From AC-32 sp046726435 (lineage in GTDB: Bacteria > Actinomycetota > Thermoleophilia > Gaiellales > Gaiellaceae), in assembly GCA_046726435.1 (NCBI GenBank), contig JBKPAM010000160.1, forward strand, positions 1 to 17,650: a DNA stretch of 17,650 nucleotides, in the 5' to 3' direction. The notes under the pieces were generated by a model. That model did no database searches. It worked only from the letters and a program-made list of their open reading frames with translations, and was not told the DNA's origin. The position numbers and the translations under genes are program-made. Of this stretch, positions 1 through 6,636 are shown piece by piece; the first letter of the stretch is position 1; the number at the start of each line of letters is the position of its first letter.

Positions 1-672
1 TTGCGGCACCCCGAGATGGCCGTCGACCCACCTGCGAATCGAGGGGCCGTCCTTGAGCAGGAAGAAGACGCTGAGCAGGGCCAGCGACAGCCCGAAGGCG
101 ACCGAGGCGATGCCCCGGATCCCGCTGATCGCTCCCTCGACGAGGGTCGAGAGGGCCTTCGGGACGTCTTGCTTGACGTTCGACTTCGCGCTCGCCGAGC
201 CGGACTCGTCCACACCGACGTCGTTCATCCAGCCCTCGACTTTGTCGGCCGCTGCCGACGCGCGCTCGGAGATCGCGGCGCGCTGGGACGTGACGCCGCC
301 GATGACGATCACGACCACGAACACGGCGATCGCAACGATCCCGAGCAGCACGATCGCAGCACCTGCCGCGCGCGGCATGTGGTGCGCGAGCCGGGCCACG
401 ACCGGGCCTGTGACGGTTGCGACGATCGTCGCGGCGACGACGGGGCCGACGATCGTGTTGGTCGCGCCGAGCAACCAGGTGATGCCGGCCGCCAGCAAGA
501 AGACACCGACCAGCAGCCATGCGGAGCGCCCGAGGTCCCGCAGCCAACGCGGCGGCGAGAAAACTGTGGAGAGCTGGCCGGACTCGATCGGCGTGAGCTC
601 GACCCCGGCCGCCTCGTGCGCAGCGCGGGGGGTGGCGTGGTCCAGTCTCAGGAGGTGTCGGAGCGAACGCAT
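1..672 (-). CDS. AI-2E family transporter (PerM/TqsA/YdiK type), N-terminal part, cut by window edge
   Basis: Reading the minus strand from ATG at 672-670 gives 224 codons that stay open to the window edge, so the C-terminal part is missing. The protein starts MRSLRHLLRL. Hydrophobic segments lie at about residues 51-69, 73-93 and 103-126, then a polar extracytoplasmic stretch (about 128-180), then another hydrophobic segment ending in SVFFLLKDGPSIRRW. The 'FFLLKDG' turn followed by a basic stretch is characteristic of the AI-2E exporter family (PF01594), integral membrane proteins that export small molecules or ions, though most members have no proven substrate. The start is supported by homology-like layout; only a weak AGG precedes it. 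A TAGGCT -10 box lies 25-30 bases upstream. It diverges from the small gene at 804. The family call is firm and the substrate unknown. Confidence 0.85.
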   Translation of the reverse strand, partial: MRSLRHLLRLDHATPRAAHEAAGVELTPIESGQLSTVFSPPRWLRDLGRSAWLLVGVFLLAAGITWLLGATNTIVGPVVAATIVATVTGPVVARLAHHMPRAAGAAIVLLGIVAIAVFVVVIVIGGVTSQRAAISERASAAADKVEGWMNDVGVDESGSASAKSNVKQDVPKALSTLVEGAISGIRGIASVAFGLSLALLSVFFLLKDGPSIRRWVDGHLGVPQ

Positions 673-696
673 ACCTAGTCGTTCTCGGGCCCCACG

Positions 697-702
697 AGCC
701 TA
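697..702 (-). promoter_or_regulatory. Candidate -10 box TAGGCT for the AI-2E transporter gene
   Basis: On the minus strand TAGGCT sits 24 bases before the ATG at 672, so transcription would begin near 690 with a short leader. No good -35 box is seen at the usual spacing; that position falls inside the perfect dyad at 706-726. The same hexamer recurs before the MFS gene and the cyclase gene in this window. Confidence 0.4.
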
Positions 703-705
703 GGA

Positions 706-726
706 CATCACCCGGACAGGGTGATG
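706..726. promoter_or_regulatory. Perfect 8-bp inverted repeat in a divergent intergenic region, candidate operator
   Basis: The plus strand reads CATCACCC, five spacer bases (GGACA), then GGGTGATG. The arms are exact complements, and a 21-base dyad is a typical footprint for a dimeric regulator. It lies between the divergent genes starting at 672 (-) and 804 (+) and overlaps where the -35 box of the leftward promoter would be. No T-run follows, so it is not a factor-independent terminator. The regulator is unknown. Confidence 0.5.
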
Positions 727-803
727 CGGATCGGCGCGGGACGCGTGATGCTTTCACCGGTCGGCATGACGGCCCTTCATGAGGGAGGGGTTCAGGGGAC
801 AAA

Positions 804-1265
804 GTGGCCCGCAGCTCGGAAGGACAGGTTGAGCGGATCGACGCGCTGTTCGTCCAGAGCGCGACGGGCTTCTCGAGCGGGCACGGAACCGTCACGCTTC
901 ACGGCCTGAACGGCTCGACCGTCTACTTCGCCGACCGGCCCCGTCGCGAGATCGGCCACCTGCCCACGCGCCGCTTCGTCGAGCTCTGGGACGCCGGCGT
1001 CAACAGCTTTGCCGTCGACCCTCCGGATGCCGTGCTCTCCTTCCTCGACGAGGAAGGGAATGCTCCCGAGGACGCGGTCGTCGTCCTCCGCGATCCTCGC
1101 CTGGCAGGGGACGAGCTGACCTACCGCGTCGACGTGCTCGAGGGGACGCTTCCGGAGCGGTCGGGGCCGTGCTCGCTCTTCATCGACGTCTTCGGCCGGT
1201 TACTCTCGCCCGTCTCCCTTGCCGGTGCGCGCCGGCGGGACCGGCCCACCGTGCGCAGGCCCTAG
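804..1265 (+). CDS. Conserved small protein of unknown function with FADRP...DPPDAVLS motifs
   Basis: This 153-residue protein starts at GTG 804, with AGGGG at 794-798 as ribosome site. An in-frame TGA at 780-782 excludes any longer form. The visible pattern is GTVTLHGL, then VYFADRPRREIGHL, FVELW, FAVDPPDAVLSF, VVVLRDPRLAGDELTYRVDVLEG and finally SLFIDVFGRLLSPVSLAG. From memory this resembles conserved hypothetical proteins that carry a signal peptide in proteobacteria; I cannot name a Pfam family. Here no signal peptide or membrane segment is present, so the protein would be cytoplasmic, which is odd. The tail is arginine rich (ARRRDRPTVRRP). It diverges from the AI-2E gene, and its TAG overlaps the stop of the opposing DUF2254 gene in a shared CTAG. 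It is almost surely a real gene; its function is unknown. Confidence 0.75.
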   Translation: MARSSEGQVERIDALFVQSATGFSSGHGTVTLHGLNGSTVYFADRPRREIGHLPTRRFVELWDAGVNSFAVDPPDAVLSFLDEEGNAPEDAVVVLRDPRLAGDELTYRVDVLEGTLPERSGPCSLFIDVFGRLLSPVSLAGARRRDRPTVRRP

Positions 1266-2569
1266 GGTCGTAGCGGCCGTGCCGGGTCGAGCCTCAGGGC
1301 CGACGGCGGGCCGCCGATCCCCTGGGCATCCGGCCGCGCGGCAAGGTCCCCGTCGACCGAGCCGCCGAAGTTTCGTGCCACCGTCGCGTCCAGCCGCTCG
1401 AGCTCCGCCTCGACGGCCTCTACGTGCTCCGGGCGTACCGTGTCGCGCAGCACCTCGAGCATCGCGCGAAGCCGGCGTTGCACCTGGATCGAGCCCGCGC
1501 CGTACTCCCTGATCTCGGTGCAGGCCAGCTCCAGGTACTCCTCCCAGCGCCGCCCGACGGCGACGATCCGGACCGCACCGTCCTCGTCGCGTATCACCTT
1601 CACGTGACCTTCGAGCGGCGTCGCGCCGATCAACCGCAGCAGCTCCTCGAGGTGGTCCAGCACCTGGGTTGCGGTCGTCGGGTCGTTGATCGCGGCCGAG
1701 AGCGCCTTGAGCGCGACGTCGACCATGATCCGGACCGCGAACGCGGGATCCTGCTCGATCGTCCGCTCGTCGCCGAGCGCGAAGAGGCCGCAGAGGGCAC
1801 GCTCGTCGCCGTCGCGGCCGGTTGGCCCCCACACCTCGACGAGCGCAGACCCGACCGGGACGAAGTCTCCGATCGCGTGCTCGAGGTAGATCACTCCGTC
1901 GTGCTCTCGGGCCCACCGAACGAGACCGCGCTCGTCGACGGCCTGGATCGCGCCGGCTCTAGCCGTCCGTACGAGCAGCGGCGTCGCATCGCCCGGCGAC
2001 GGCGCCTCGCCGCTGAAGGCTTCGACGCGCCGAGCACCCTCCTCGAACGCCTTCCTCGCCGCCCGTCCGACCAGCGCGGCCACGGCAACCGGGCGAAGCC
2101 GGTGCAGGGCGCGATCGAGGAAGATCATGAAGAAGAGCAGGCCGGTCAGCACCAAGAGGCCGGCGATGCTCACGCCGACCGAGGGGACGCTGTTCGGCTC
2201 GATCTCACGGAGCAACGCGAAGGAGTACGTCAACGTGGCGATGAGCACCGCGAGGACGCCCTTCAGAACCCGGTCCCGGTACCAGAGCCGCATGTACCTG
2301 GCCGAAAAGGTTCCGATCGCCATCTGTACGACCAGCACCGCCACCGTGACTACGAACCCGGTCAGGGCGGCCATCGCGCCGATGATCGCCGAGAGCACCG
2401 TCGTCGCCGTCGACGCCGAGTACTGCCATTGCTCGGGCACGGAGATCGCGTGGTCGAGGCGCGGCTCGAGGATCCCGGTTACCGCTCCGAGCACGCCGCC
2501 CGCAAACGGGATCAGCCAGATGCTGTTCTTGACGTACTGGCGGATCCGGAAGCGCGTGCTCCAGGACAT
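1262..2569 (-). CDS. DUF2254 domain membrane protein
   Basis: This protein has 435 residues from ATG 2569. Four hydrophobic segments fill the first 150 residues (about 15-33, 56-85, 103-121 and 129-150). The pattern YSASTATTVLSAIIGAMAAL with TGFVVTVAVLVVQ, then FSARYMRLWYRD, matches DUF2254 (PF10011). The remaining ~280 residues are soluble, with a conserved core (VRIMVDVALKALSAAINDPTTA) typical of the family. Members are inner-membrane proteins of unproven role; the AINDPTTA stretch is the most conserved part of the soluble domain. It lies 77 bases downstream of the glutamate decarboxylase stop on the same strand, so co-transcription is possible. The ribosome site is weak (GGTGGA directly before ATG). 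The proline/arginine-rich last ~35 residues lie beyond the conserved domain. Its stop overlaps the convergent gene at 1262-1265. Confidence 0.85.
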   Translation of the reverse strand: MSWSTRFRIRQYVKNSIWLIPFAGGVLGAVTGILEPRLDHAISVPEQWQYSASTATTVLSAIIGAMAALTGFVVTVAVLVVQMAIGTFSARYMRLWYRDRVLKGVLAVLIATLTYSFALLREIEPNSVPSVGVSIAGLLVLTGLLFFMIFLDRALHRLRPVAVAALVGRAARKAFEEGARRVEAFSGEAPSPGDATPLLVRTARAGAIQAVDERGLVRWAREHDGVIYLEHAIGDFVPVGSALVEVWGPTGRDGDERALCGLFALGDERTIEQDPAFAVRIMVDVALKALSAAINDPTTATQVLDHLEELLRLIGATPLEGHVKVIRDEDGAVRIVAVGRRWEEYLELACTEIREYGAGSIQVQRRLRAMLEVLRDTVRPEHVEAVEAELERLDATVARNFGGSVDGDLAARPDAQGIGGPPSALRLDPARPLRP

Positions 2570-2646
2570 TCCACCGCGAGTCTCACCGGCGGCGCGAGGA
2601 GAGCCATCGTCCTGTGTGGATGAACGACCCGGCTCGCGGCGGCGGC

Positions 2647-4038
2647 CTAGTGGTGGAAGGCGGTGGCGCTGGTGCTGTCGTGCACGGGAGCCGCTTGCTT
2701 CTGCAGGCGCGGCAGCTGTCGTTCGAGGTCGGCGACGAGCAGGTCGGCCATGTCATGGCCGAAGCCGCGCTTGACGACCACTCGAAGCGCCGCGAGGTCG
2801 GTCCGCTTCTCCGGGAACGTGTATGCCGGCACGAGCCAGCCGCGCTCACGTAGGGCGTTCGACACGTCGAACACCGTGAAGTTGCCGACGTCGTCGTTCA
2901 GCGTGAACGCGAACACCGGCAGCTCGTCGCCTTTGGTGAGGAGGCGGAAGGGCCCGAGCTCCCCGATCTGGTCCGACAACCCCGTCGCCACCTCTCGCGC
3001 GTAACCCTGAACGCGGCGGAAGCCCTCGTATCCGAGGCGGAGGAAGTTGTAGTACTGGGCGACGATCTGGGCGCCGGGCCGCGAGAAGTTGAGGGCGAAC
3101 GTGGGCATGTTGTCGCCGAGGTAGTTGACCCAGAAGATGAGCTCCTCCGGCAGGGCCTCGGCGTCGCGCCACACGACCCAGCCGACGCCGGGGTAAACGA
3201 GCCCGTACTTGTGGCCGGAAGCGTTGATCGACGCCACGCGAGGGAGGCGGAAATCCCACTCGAGCTCGGGATCGATGAACGGCGCGACGAAAGCGCCCGA
3301 GGCGCCGTCGACATGCACCGGAATGTCGACTCCGGTCCGCTGTCCGAGCTCGTCGAGGGCAGCGCAGATCTCTTGCACCGGTTCGTACGAGCCGTCGAAC
3401 GTCGAGCCGAGGATTGCCACGACGCCGATCGTGTTCTCGTCGCAGCGCTTCACCGCCTCCTCGGCGGAGAGGTGGAACCGATCCCCCTCCATCGGCACCA
3501 GCCGCATCTCGACGTCCCAGTAATTGGCGAGCTTCTCCCAGCAGACCTGGACATTGATGCCCATGACCAGGTTCGGCTCGTCGATGGGCTTGCCTTCTGC
3601 TGAGCGCCGCTTCTGCCAGCGCCGCTTGAGAGCGAGTCCCCCGAGCATCGCCGCCTCGCTCGACCCCGTCGTCGAGCACCCGGTTGCCTGCTCGGCGTCG
3701 GGCGCGTGCCAGAGCCGGCTCAAGATGTTCACGCACCGCACCTCGAGCTCGGCGGTCTGCGGATACTCGTCCTTGTCGATCATGTTCTTGTCGAAGCACT
3801 CGGCCATGAGTTTGTGGGCCTGCGGCTCCATCCAGGTCGTGACGAAGGTCGCCAGGTTCATGCGAGCATTCCCATCGAGCATCAGCTCGTCGTGGATGAC
3901 CTGGTACGCAAGGTCGGGCGACATCTCGGCCTCCGGGATCTCGAGCCGCGGAATGCGGCCCTCCAGCGTGAAGATCGGGTCAACGGAGAGATCGCCGGTC
4001 CGCTGGAGCGCCGGGCCTTTGGGGTGCGTCAGCGTCAT
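2647..4038 (-). CDS. gadB: Glutamate decarboxylase (PLP-dependent)
   Basis: The enzyme converts L-glutamate and a proton to GABA and CO2, a cytoplasmic acid-consuming reaction. From ATG 4038 it has 463 residues, close to the 466 of E. coli GadB. AGGAG at 4046-4050, seven bases before ATG, fixes the start; the open frame runs on upstream but only as a shadow across the neighbouring gene. The PLP lysine is K277 in ASGHKYG, matching E. coli K276. The PLP-ring aspartate lies in HVDGASG (D244), and the substrate/PLP pocket motif CSTTGSSEA is at 121-129. The C-terminus ends A-F-H-H, resembling the F-x-H tail whose histidine closes the E. coli active site at neutral pH. No GadC glutamate/GABA antiporter is adjacent; the divergent neighbour is a DHA2-type MFS protein. 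Actinobacterial GADs may instead feed the GABA shunt. Confidence 0.95.
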   Translation of the reverse strand: MTLTHPKGPALQRTGDLSVDPIFTLEGRIPRLEIPEAEMSPDLAYQVIHDELMLDGNARMNLATFVTTWMEPQAHKLMAECFDKNMIDKDEYPQTAELEVRCVNILSRLWHAPDAEQATGCSTTGSSEAAMLGGLALKRRWQKRRSAEGKPIDEPNLVMGINVQVCWEKLANYWDVEMRLVPMEGDRFHLSAEEAVKRCDENTIGVVAILGSTFDGSYEPVQEICAALDELGQRTGVDIPVHVDGASGAFVAPFIDPELEWDFRLPRVASINASGHKYGLVYPGVGWVVWRDAEALPEELIFWVNYLGDNMPTFALNFSRPGAQIVAQYYNFLRLGYEGFRRVQGYAREVATGLSDQIGELGPFRLLTKGDELPVFAFTLNDDVGNFTVFDVSNALRERGWLVPAYTFPEKRTDLAALRVVVKRGFGHDMADLLVADLERQLPRLQKQAAPVHDSTSATAFHH

Positions 4039-4058
4039 TGCAGGGCTCCTGTCGTCGT

Positions 4059-4073
4059 TGAATGGTGCATTCA
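4059..4073. promoter_or_regulatory. Perfect inverted repeat just upstream of gadB, candidate operator
   Basis: The sequence is TGAATG-GTG-CATTCA, two exact 6-bp arms around three bases. It lies 21-35 bases before the gadB ATG and just upstream of its ribosome site, where a bound repressor would block transcription or the initiating polymerase. It is more AT-rich than its surroundings, as operators often are. No adjacent regulator gene is present. Confidence 0.4.
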
Positions 4074-4157
4074 GCCACCGACCGCCGGCCGAGGCCTCAC
4101 CCGGGGAGGATGAATCCTCGAAGCGCGCGACGTGACAAGGCCCCTCTCGAGGGATTC

Positions 4158-4172
4158 CATCCAGATCGGATG
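4158..4172. promoter_or_regulatory. Inverted repeat CATCC-N5-GGATG near the MFS promoter
   Basis: Exact 5-bp arms flank AGATC. The repeat covers the position where a -35 box would lie relative to the TAGGCT at 4191, between divergent gadB and the MFS gene. It is short enough to occur by chance; its value is in resembling dyads at 706, 6584 and 12571. Confidence 0.25.
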
Positions 4173-4190
4173 ATGGCCTCCTCGCTTCCC

Positions 4191-4196
4191 TAGGCT
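4191..4196 (+). promoter_or_regulatory. Candidate -10 box TAGGCT for the MFS transporter gene
   Basis: TAGGCT lies 34 bases before the GTG at 4231, giving a predicted start near 4203 and a leader of about 28 bases that carries AGGGAGG at 4221-4227. No clear -35 box is seen. Confidence 0.4.
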
Positions 4197-4230
4197 TGAC
4201 TCGCAGCGCAGTCCGAGACGAGGGAGGCCG

Positions 4231-5889
4231 GTGCACGCCAAGGGTGGACACGTCCACAGCCGAGGTCCTGCCGAAGGCGGCGGGGCGGAGGACACCTCGA
4301 CCACCCCGAAGCGGGCCGGTCTCGTTCTTGCCGCGCTGATTGCGGTCGCCGCGGTCGCGAACCTGGGGCTCGCCGTCGCGAACGTCGCGCTCCCCTCCAT
4401 CGGGAAGCACTTCGACGCGTCGCAGACGGAGCTCAACCTCGTCGCAGTCGGCTATTCGCTCGGCCTGGCCGCCTCCGTGCTGTACTTCGGCGCGGTCGGG
4501 GACCGCTACGGACGCAAGCTTCTGCTGATCCTCGGGATGGTCCTCACGGTCCCGGCCGACTGCCTCGCCGCTTGGGCGCCGTCGGTCGACGTTCTGGTCG
4601 TTGCGCGGATCATCGGCGGGCTCGCCGCCGGGATGGCGTACCCCACGACGCTGGCCCTGATCACCGCGCTCTGGTCGGGCCCGGCGCGCACGAAGTCGAT
4701 CGCGCTGTGGGCGGCGATCGGCGGCGGGATCTCGGCACTCGGACCGCTCTGCTCGGGGATCCTGCTCGACCACTACTGGTGGGGATCGGTCTTCCTGCTC
4801 ACGCTGCCTCTCGCGGTGATCGCGCTCGTGATGGCGCTCAGGCTCGTGCCGAGCCATGTCAACGAGTCGACCGAGCCTGTCGACCACCTCGGCGGAGTCC
4901 TGTCGATCGCGCTCGTCGGCGCGCTGATCTTGGCAATCAACTTCGCGGCGGTGCCGAACGAGACGGCGCTCGTCGTCGGCCTCTTCGCGATTGCCGCCGC
5001 AGGGCTGGTCGCCTTCTTCCTCAGGCAGCGCCGGGCGGAGAACCCGCTCTACGACCTGCGGGTGGCCGCCCGCCCGACCTTCTGGGTGGCGGCGTGCGCC
5101 GGGCTGATCGTGTTCGGCTCGCTGATGGGCGCGATGTTCATCGGCCAGCAGTTCCTCCAGAACGTGCTCGGCTACTCGACCATCGACGCCGGGCTCGCGA
5201 TCCTCCCCGCGGTGTTCTTCATGGTGATCGTGGCGCCGCGCTCGGCCAAGCTCGTCGAGGCGCGCGGCGCGCGCTTCACGCTGCTCTTCGGCTACGTGTT
5301 CGTCTTCCTGGGCTTCCTGACGATGCTTCTGCTCTGGAAGGAGAACATCGCCTACTGGAAGGTCGGGCTCGGGTACGCATTCGTCGGCATCGGCGTGGGG
5401 CTCGCCGGGACCCCGGCGTCGCACTCGCTCACGGGCTCGGTCCCGGTCAAGCGGGTGGGCATGGCCTCCGGCACCGCCGACCTGCAGCGCGACCTGGGCG
5501 GCGCGATCCTGCAGTCGGTCATGGGCGCCCTCCTGACCGCCGGCTACGCGGCCGCCGCCGGTGCCGCCGTCGCTGCCTCCGGCAAGAACGTCAACAACAC
5601 CGTCCAGACGGAGCTGACGAAGTCCTTCTCGAGCGCCGCGGACACCGCACAGCGCTACCCGCCCTCGGTCCAGGACACCATCGTCGCCGCGGCAAAGACG
5701 TCGTTTCTCCAGGGCGACCAGTGGGCCTACACGGCCGGAGTCGTCGCGGTGCTGCTCGGCGCGACGCTCGTGTTCTTCAAGTTCCCGAAGCGGGAGCAGG
5801 AGCGGCTGCTGCTCGCCCGTTACGAGACGGAGGACACGGACAGCGCGGCCCAGGCACCACCGGCCGCGGCGCCCGAGCCCGTCTCGTAA
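4231..5889 (+). CDS. DHA2-family MFS transporter (EmrB/QacA type, probable 14 TMS)
   Basis: The protein has 552 residues from GTG 4231, preceded by AGGGAGG with a short three-base gap. After a polar N-terminus (about 30 residues), helices follow through the whole length. MFS motif A is intact at residues 90-96 (GDRYGRK). The family's motif C appears as the run GPLCSGILLDHYWWGSVF after TM4. The length, the two extra central helices and the long loop before the last helix (about residues 450-505) fit the 14-TMS drug:proton antiporters of the DHA2 branch. These export cationic drugs, dyes or other small molecules at the cost of the proton gradient; the substrate cannot be told here. The C-terminus is an alanine/proline-rich tail. 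It diverges from gadB across 192 bases, and its TAA overlaps the next ATG (TAATG), so the two are translationally coupled. Confidence 0.9.
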   Translation: MHAKGGHVHSRGPAEGGGAEDTSTTPKRAGLVLAALIAVAAVANLGLAVANVALPSIGKHFDASQTELNLVAVGYSLGLAASVLYFGAVGDRYGRKLLLILGMVLTVPADCLAAWAPSVDVLVVARIIGGLAAGMAYPTTLALITALWSGPARTKSIALWAAIGGGISALGPLCSGILLDHYWWGSVFLLTLPLAVIALVMALRLVPSHVNESTEPVDHLGGVLSIALVGALILAINFAAVPNETALVVGLFAIAAAGLVAFFLRQRRAENPLYDLRVAARPTFWVAACAGLIVFGSLMGAMFIGQQFLQNVLGYSTIDAGLAILPAVFFMVIVAPRSAKLVEARGARFTLLFGYVFVFLGFLTMLLLWKENIAYWKVGLGYAFVGIGVGLAGTPASHSLTGSVPVKRVGMASGTADLQRDLGGAILQSVMGALLTAGYAAAAGAAVAASGKNVNNTVQTELTKSFSSAADTAQRYPPSVQDTIVAAAKTSFLQGDQWAYTAGVVAVLLGATLVFFKFPKREQERLLLARYETEDTDSAAQAPPAAAPEPVS

Positions 5890-6572
5890 TGGCCGAGGGC
5901 TCGTCCAACGTCGAGCTGGCGCACCACCAACTCCGTGAGCACGGGCAGCGCGAGACGTTTTGGCGCGAGACGATCATCGAGATCGCGGAGGCGGTGGTGC
6001 TCGCCTTCGTAGCGATCTCGACGGCCTGGGCCGGCTACCAGACCGGACGCTGGGACGGGCGGCAGGCTCACCTCTACGGCCTCTCGACCAAGTACCGCGC
6101 CCAGGAGAACCGTGCTGCGACCCTCAGCGGTCAGCAGCGCCTCTACGACACGAGCACCTTCGGCTTCTGGTTCCAGGAGAAAGTTCAGGGAGACGAGGCG
6201 GCCGCGAAGCTGTTCGAGCGCCGCTTTCGGCCGGAGTACCGCGTCGCCTTCGCCGCCTGGCTCCGGACCGACCCGCTGCACAATCCGAAGGCTCCTCCTG
6301 GCCCGCTCCTCATACCCCAATACCACAACGCCGCGGCAGACCGGGCGGCGGCGGCCGGACGCCGAGCATCCGCGGCCTTCGACGCGGGCACGCGGGCTCG
6401 GGAGACGGGCGACAGGTACCTCCGCATGACCGTGCTCCTCGCCACCGTGCTCTTCCTGACCGCCATCGCCCAGAAGTTCAGGCTCCGGAAGGTCCGGGTC
6501 GGCCTCCTGGTGGTCTCCGGCGTTCTCCTCGTGGTCGCCCTCTCGTTCATCGGGACGTACGCGCGCGCCTGA
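5889..6572 (+). CDS. Family X membrane protein of unknown function (copy 1)
   Basis: This protein has 227 residues from ATG 5889, which shares its A with the stop of the MFS gene. I do not recognise a named domain. One N-terminal hydrophobic helix (about 29-47, ending TAWAGYQTGRW) leads to a ~130-residue polar loop rich in arginine, alanine and aromatic residues (RRFRPEYRVAFAAWL). Two C-terminal helices follow (about 178-193 and 200-222) around a short basic turn KFRLRKVR. The protein at 15015 is a homologue: from TAWA to the AWL motif the two align without a gap for 81 positions, with 31 identities by hand count. The coupling to the MFS gene suggests a membrane partner or accessory, but that is inference. 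It ends in TGA and is followed by a 64-base gap before the NDH-2 gene. Confidence 0.8.
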   Translation: MAEGSSNVELAHHQLREHGQRETFWRETIIEIAEAVVLAFVAISTAWAGYQTGRWDGRQAHLYGLSTKYRAQENRAATLSGQQRLYDTSTFGFWFQEKVQGDEAAAKLFERRFRPEYRVAFAAWLRTDPLHNPKAPPGPLLIPQYHNAAADRAAAAGRRASAAFDAGTRARETGDRYLRMTVLLATVLFLTAIAQKFRLRKVRVGLLVVSGVLLVVALSFIGTYARA

Positions 6573-6583
6573 TCGCCCCCTTT

Positions 6584-6598
6584 CATCCCCTTGGGGTG
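6584..6598. promoter_or_regulatory. Dyad CATCCCC-TT-GGGGTG upstream of the NDH-2 operon
   Basis: The stem forms with one T:G pair and a CTTG loop. No T-run follows, so it is a poor terminator for the gene ending at 6572. It lies ahead of the proposed -10 box at 6622 and could be an operator. A similar CATC...G(A/G)TG layout occurs at 706, 4158 and 12571. Confidence 0.3.
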
Positions 6599-6621
6599 AC
6601 CGCCAAGAGGCCGCGCCGCCG

Positions 6622-6627
6622 TAAGGT
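6622..6627 (+). promoter_or_regulatory. Candidate -10 box TAAGGT for the NDH-2/zwf/GH15 operon
   Basis: TAAGGT ends nine bases before GTG 6637, and no purine-rich ribosome site is present between them. This spacing would put the transcript start within about three bases of the start codon, so the mRNA may be leaderless or nearly so, as is common in actinobacteria. Confidence 0.35.
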
Positions 6628-6636
6628 CGCTTCGCC

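Noticed and set aside
1..703. Long plus-strand frames rich in D/R/E or S/T across the left edge
   Set aside because: They are antisense to the AI-2E gene, whose minus-strand reading gives clear membrane helices and a family motif; the plus frames give low-complexity charged text.
1424..2623. Plus-strand 399-residue frame antisense to DUF2254
   Set aside because: The composition is charged and repetitive, while the minus strand has a recognised domain with membrane helices.
4039..5424. Minus-strand continuation of the gadB frame into a 925-residue protein
   Set aside because: The added part is charged low-complexity sequence antisense to the MFS gene, and AGGAG plus the E. coli-like length place the real start at 4038.
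4572..5888. Plus-strand open frame upstream of and in phase with family X copy 1
   Set aside because: It is an arginine-rich out-of-frame reading of the MFS gene; the TAATG overlap gives the natural start at 5889.
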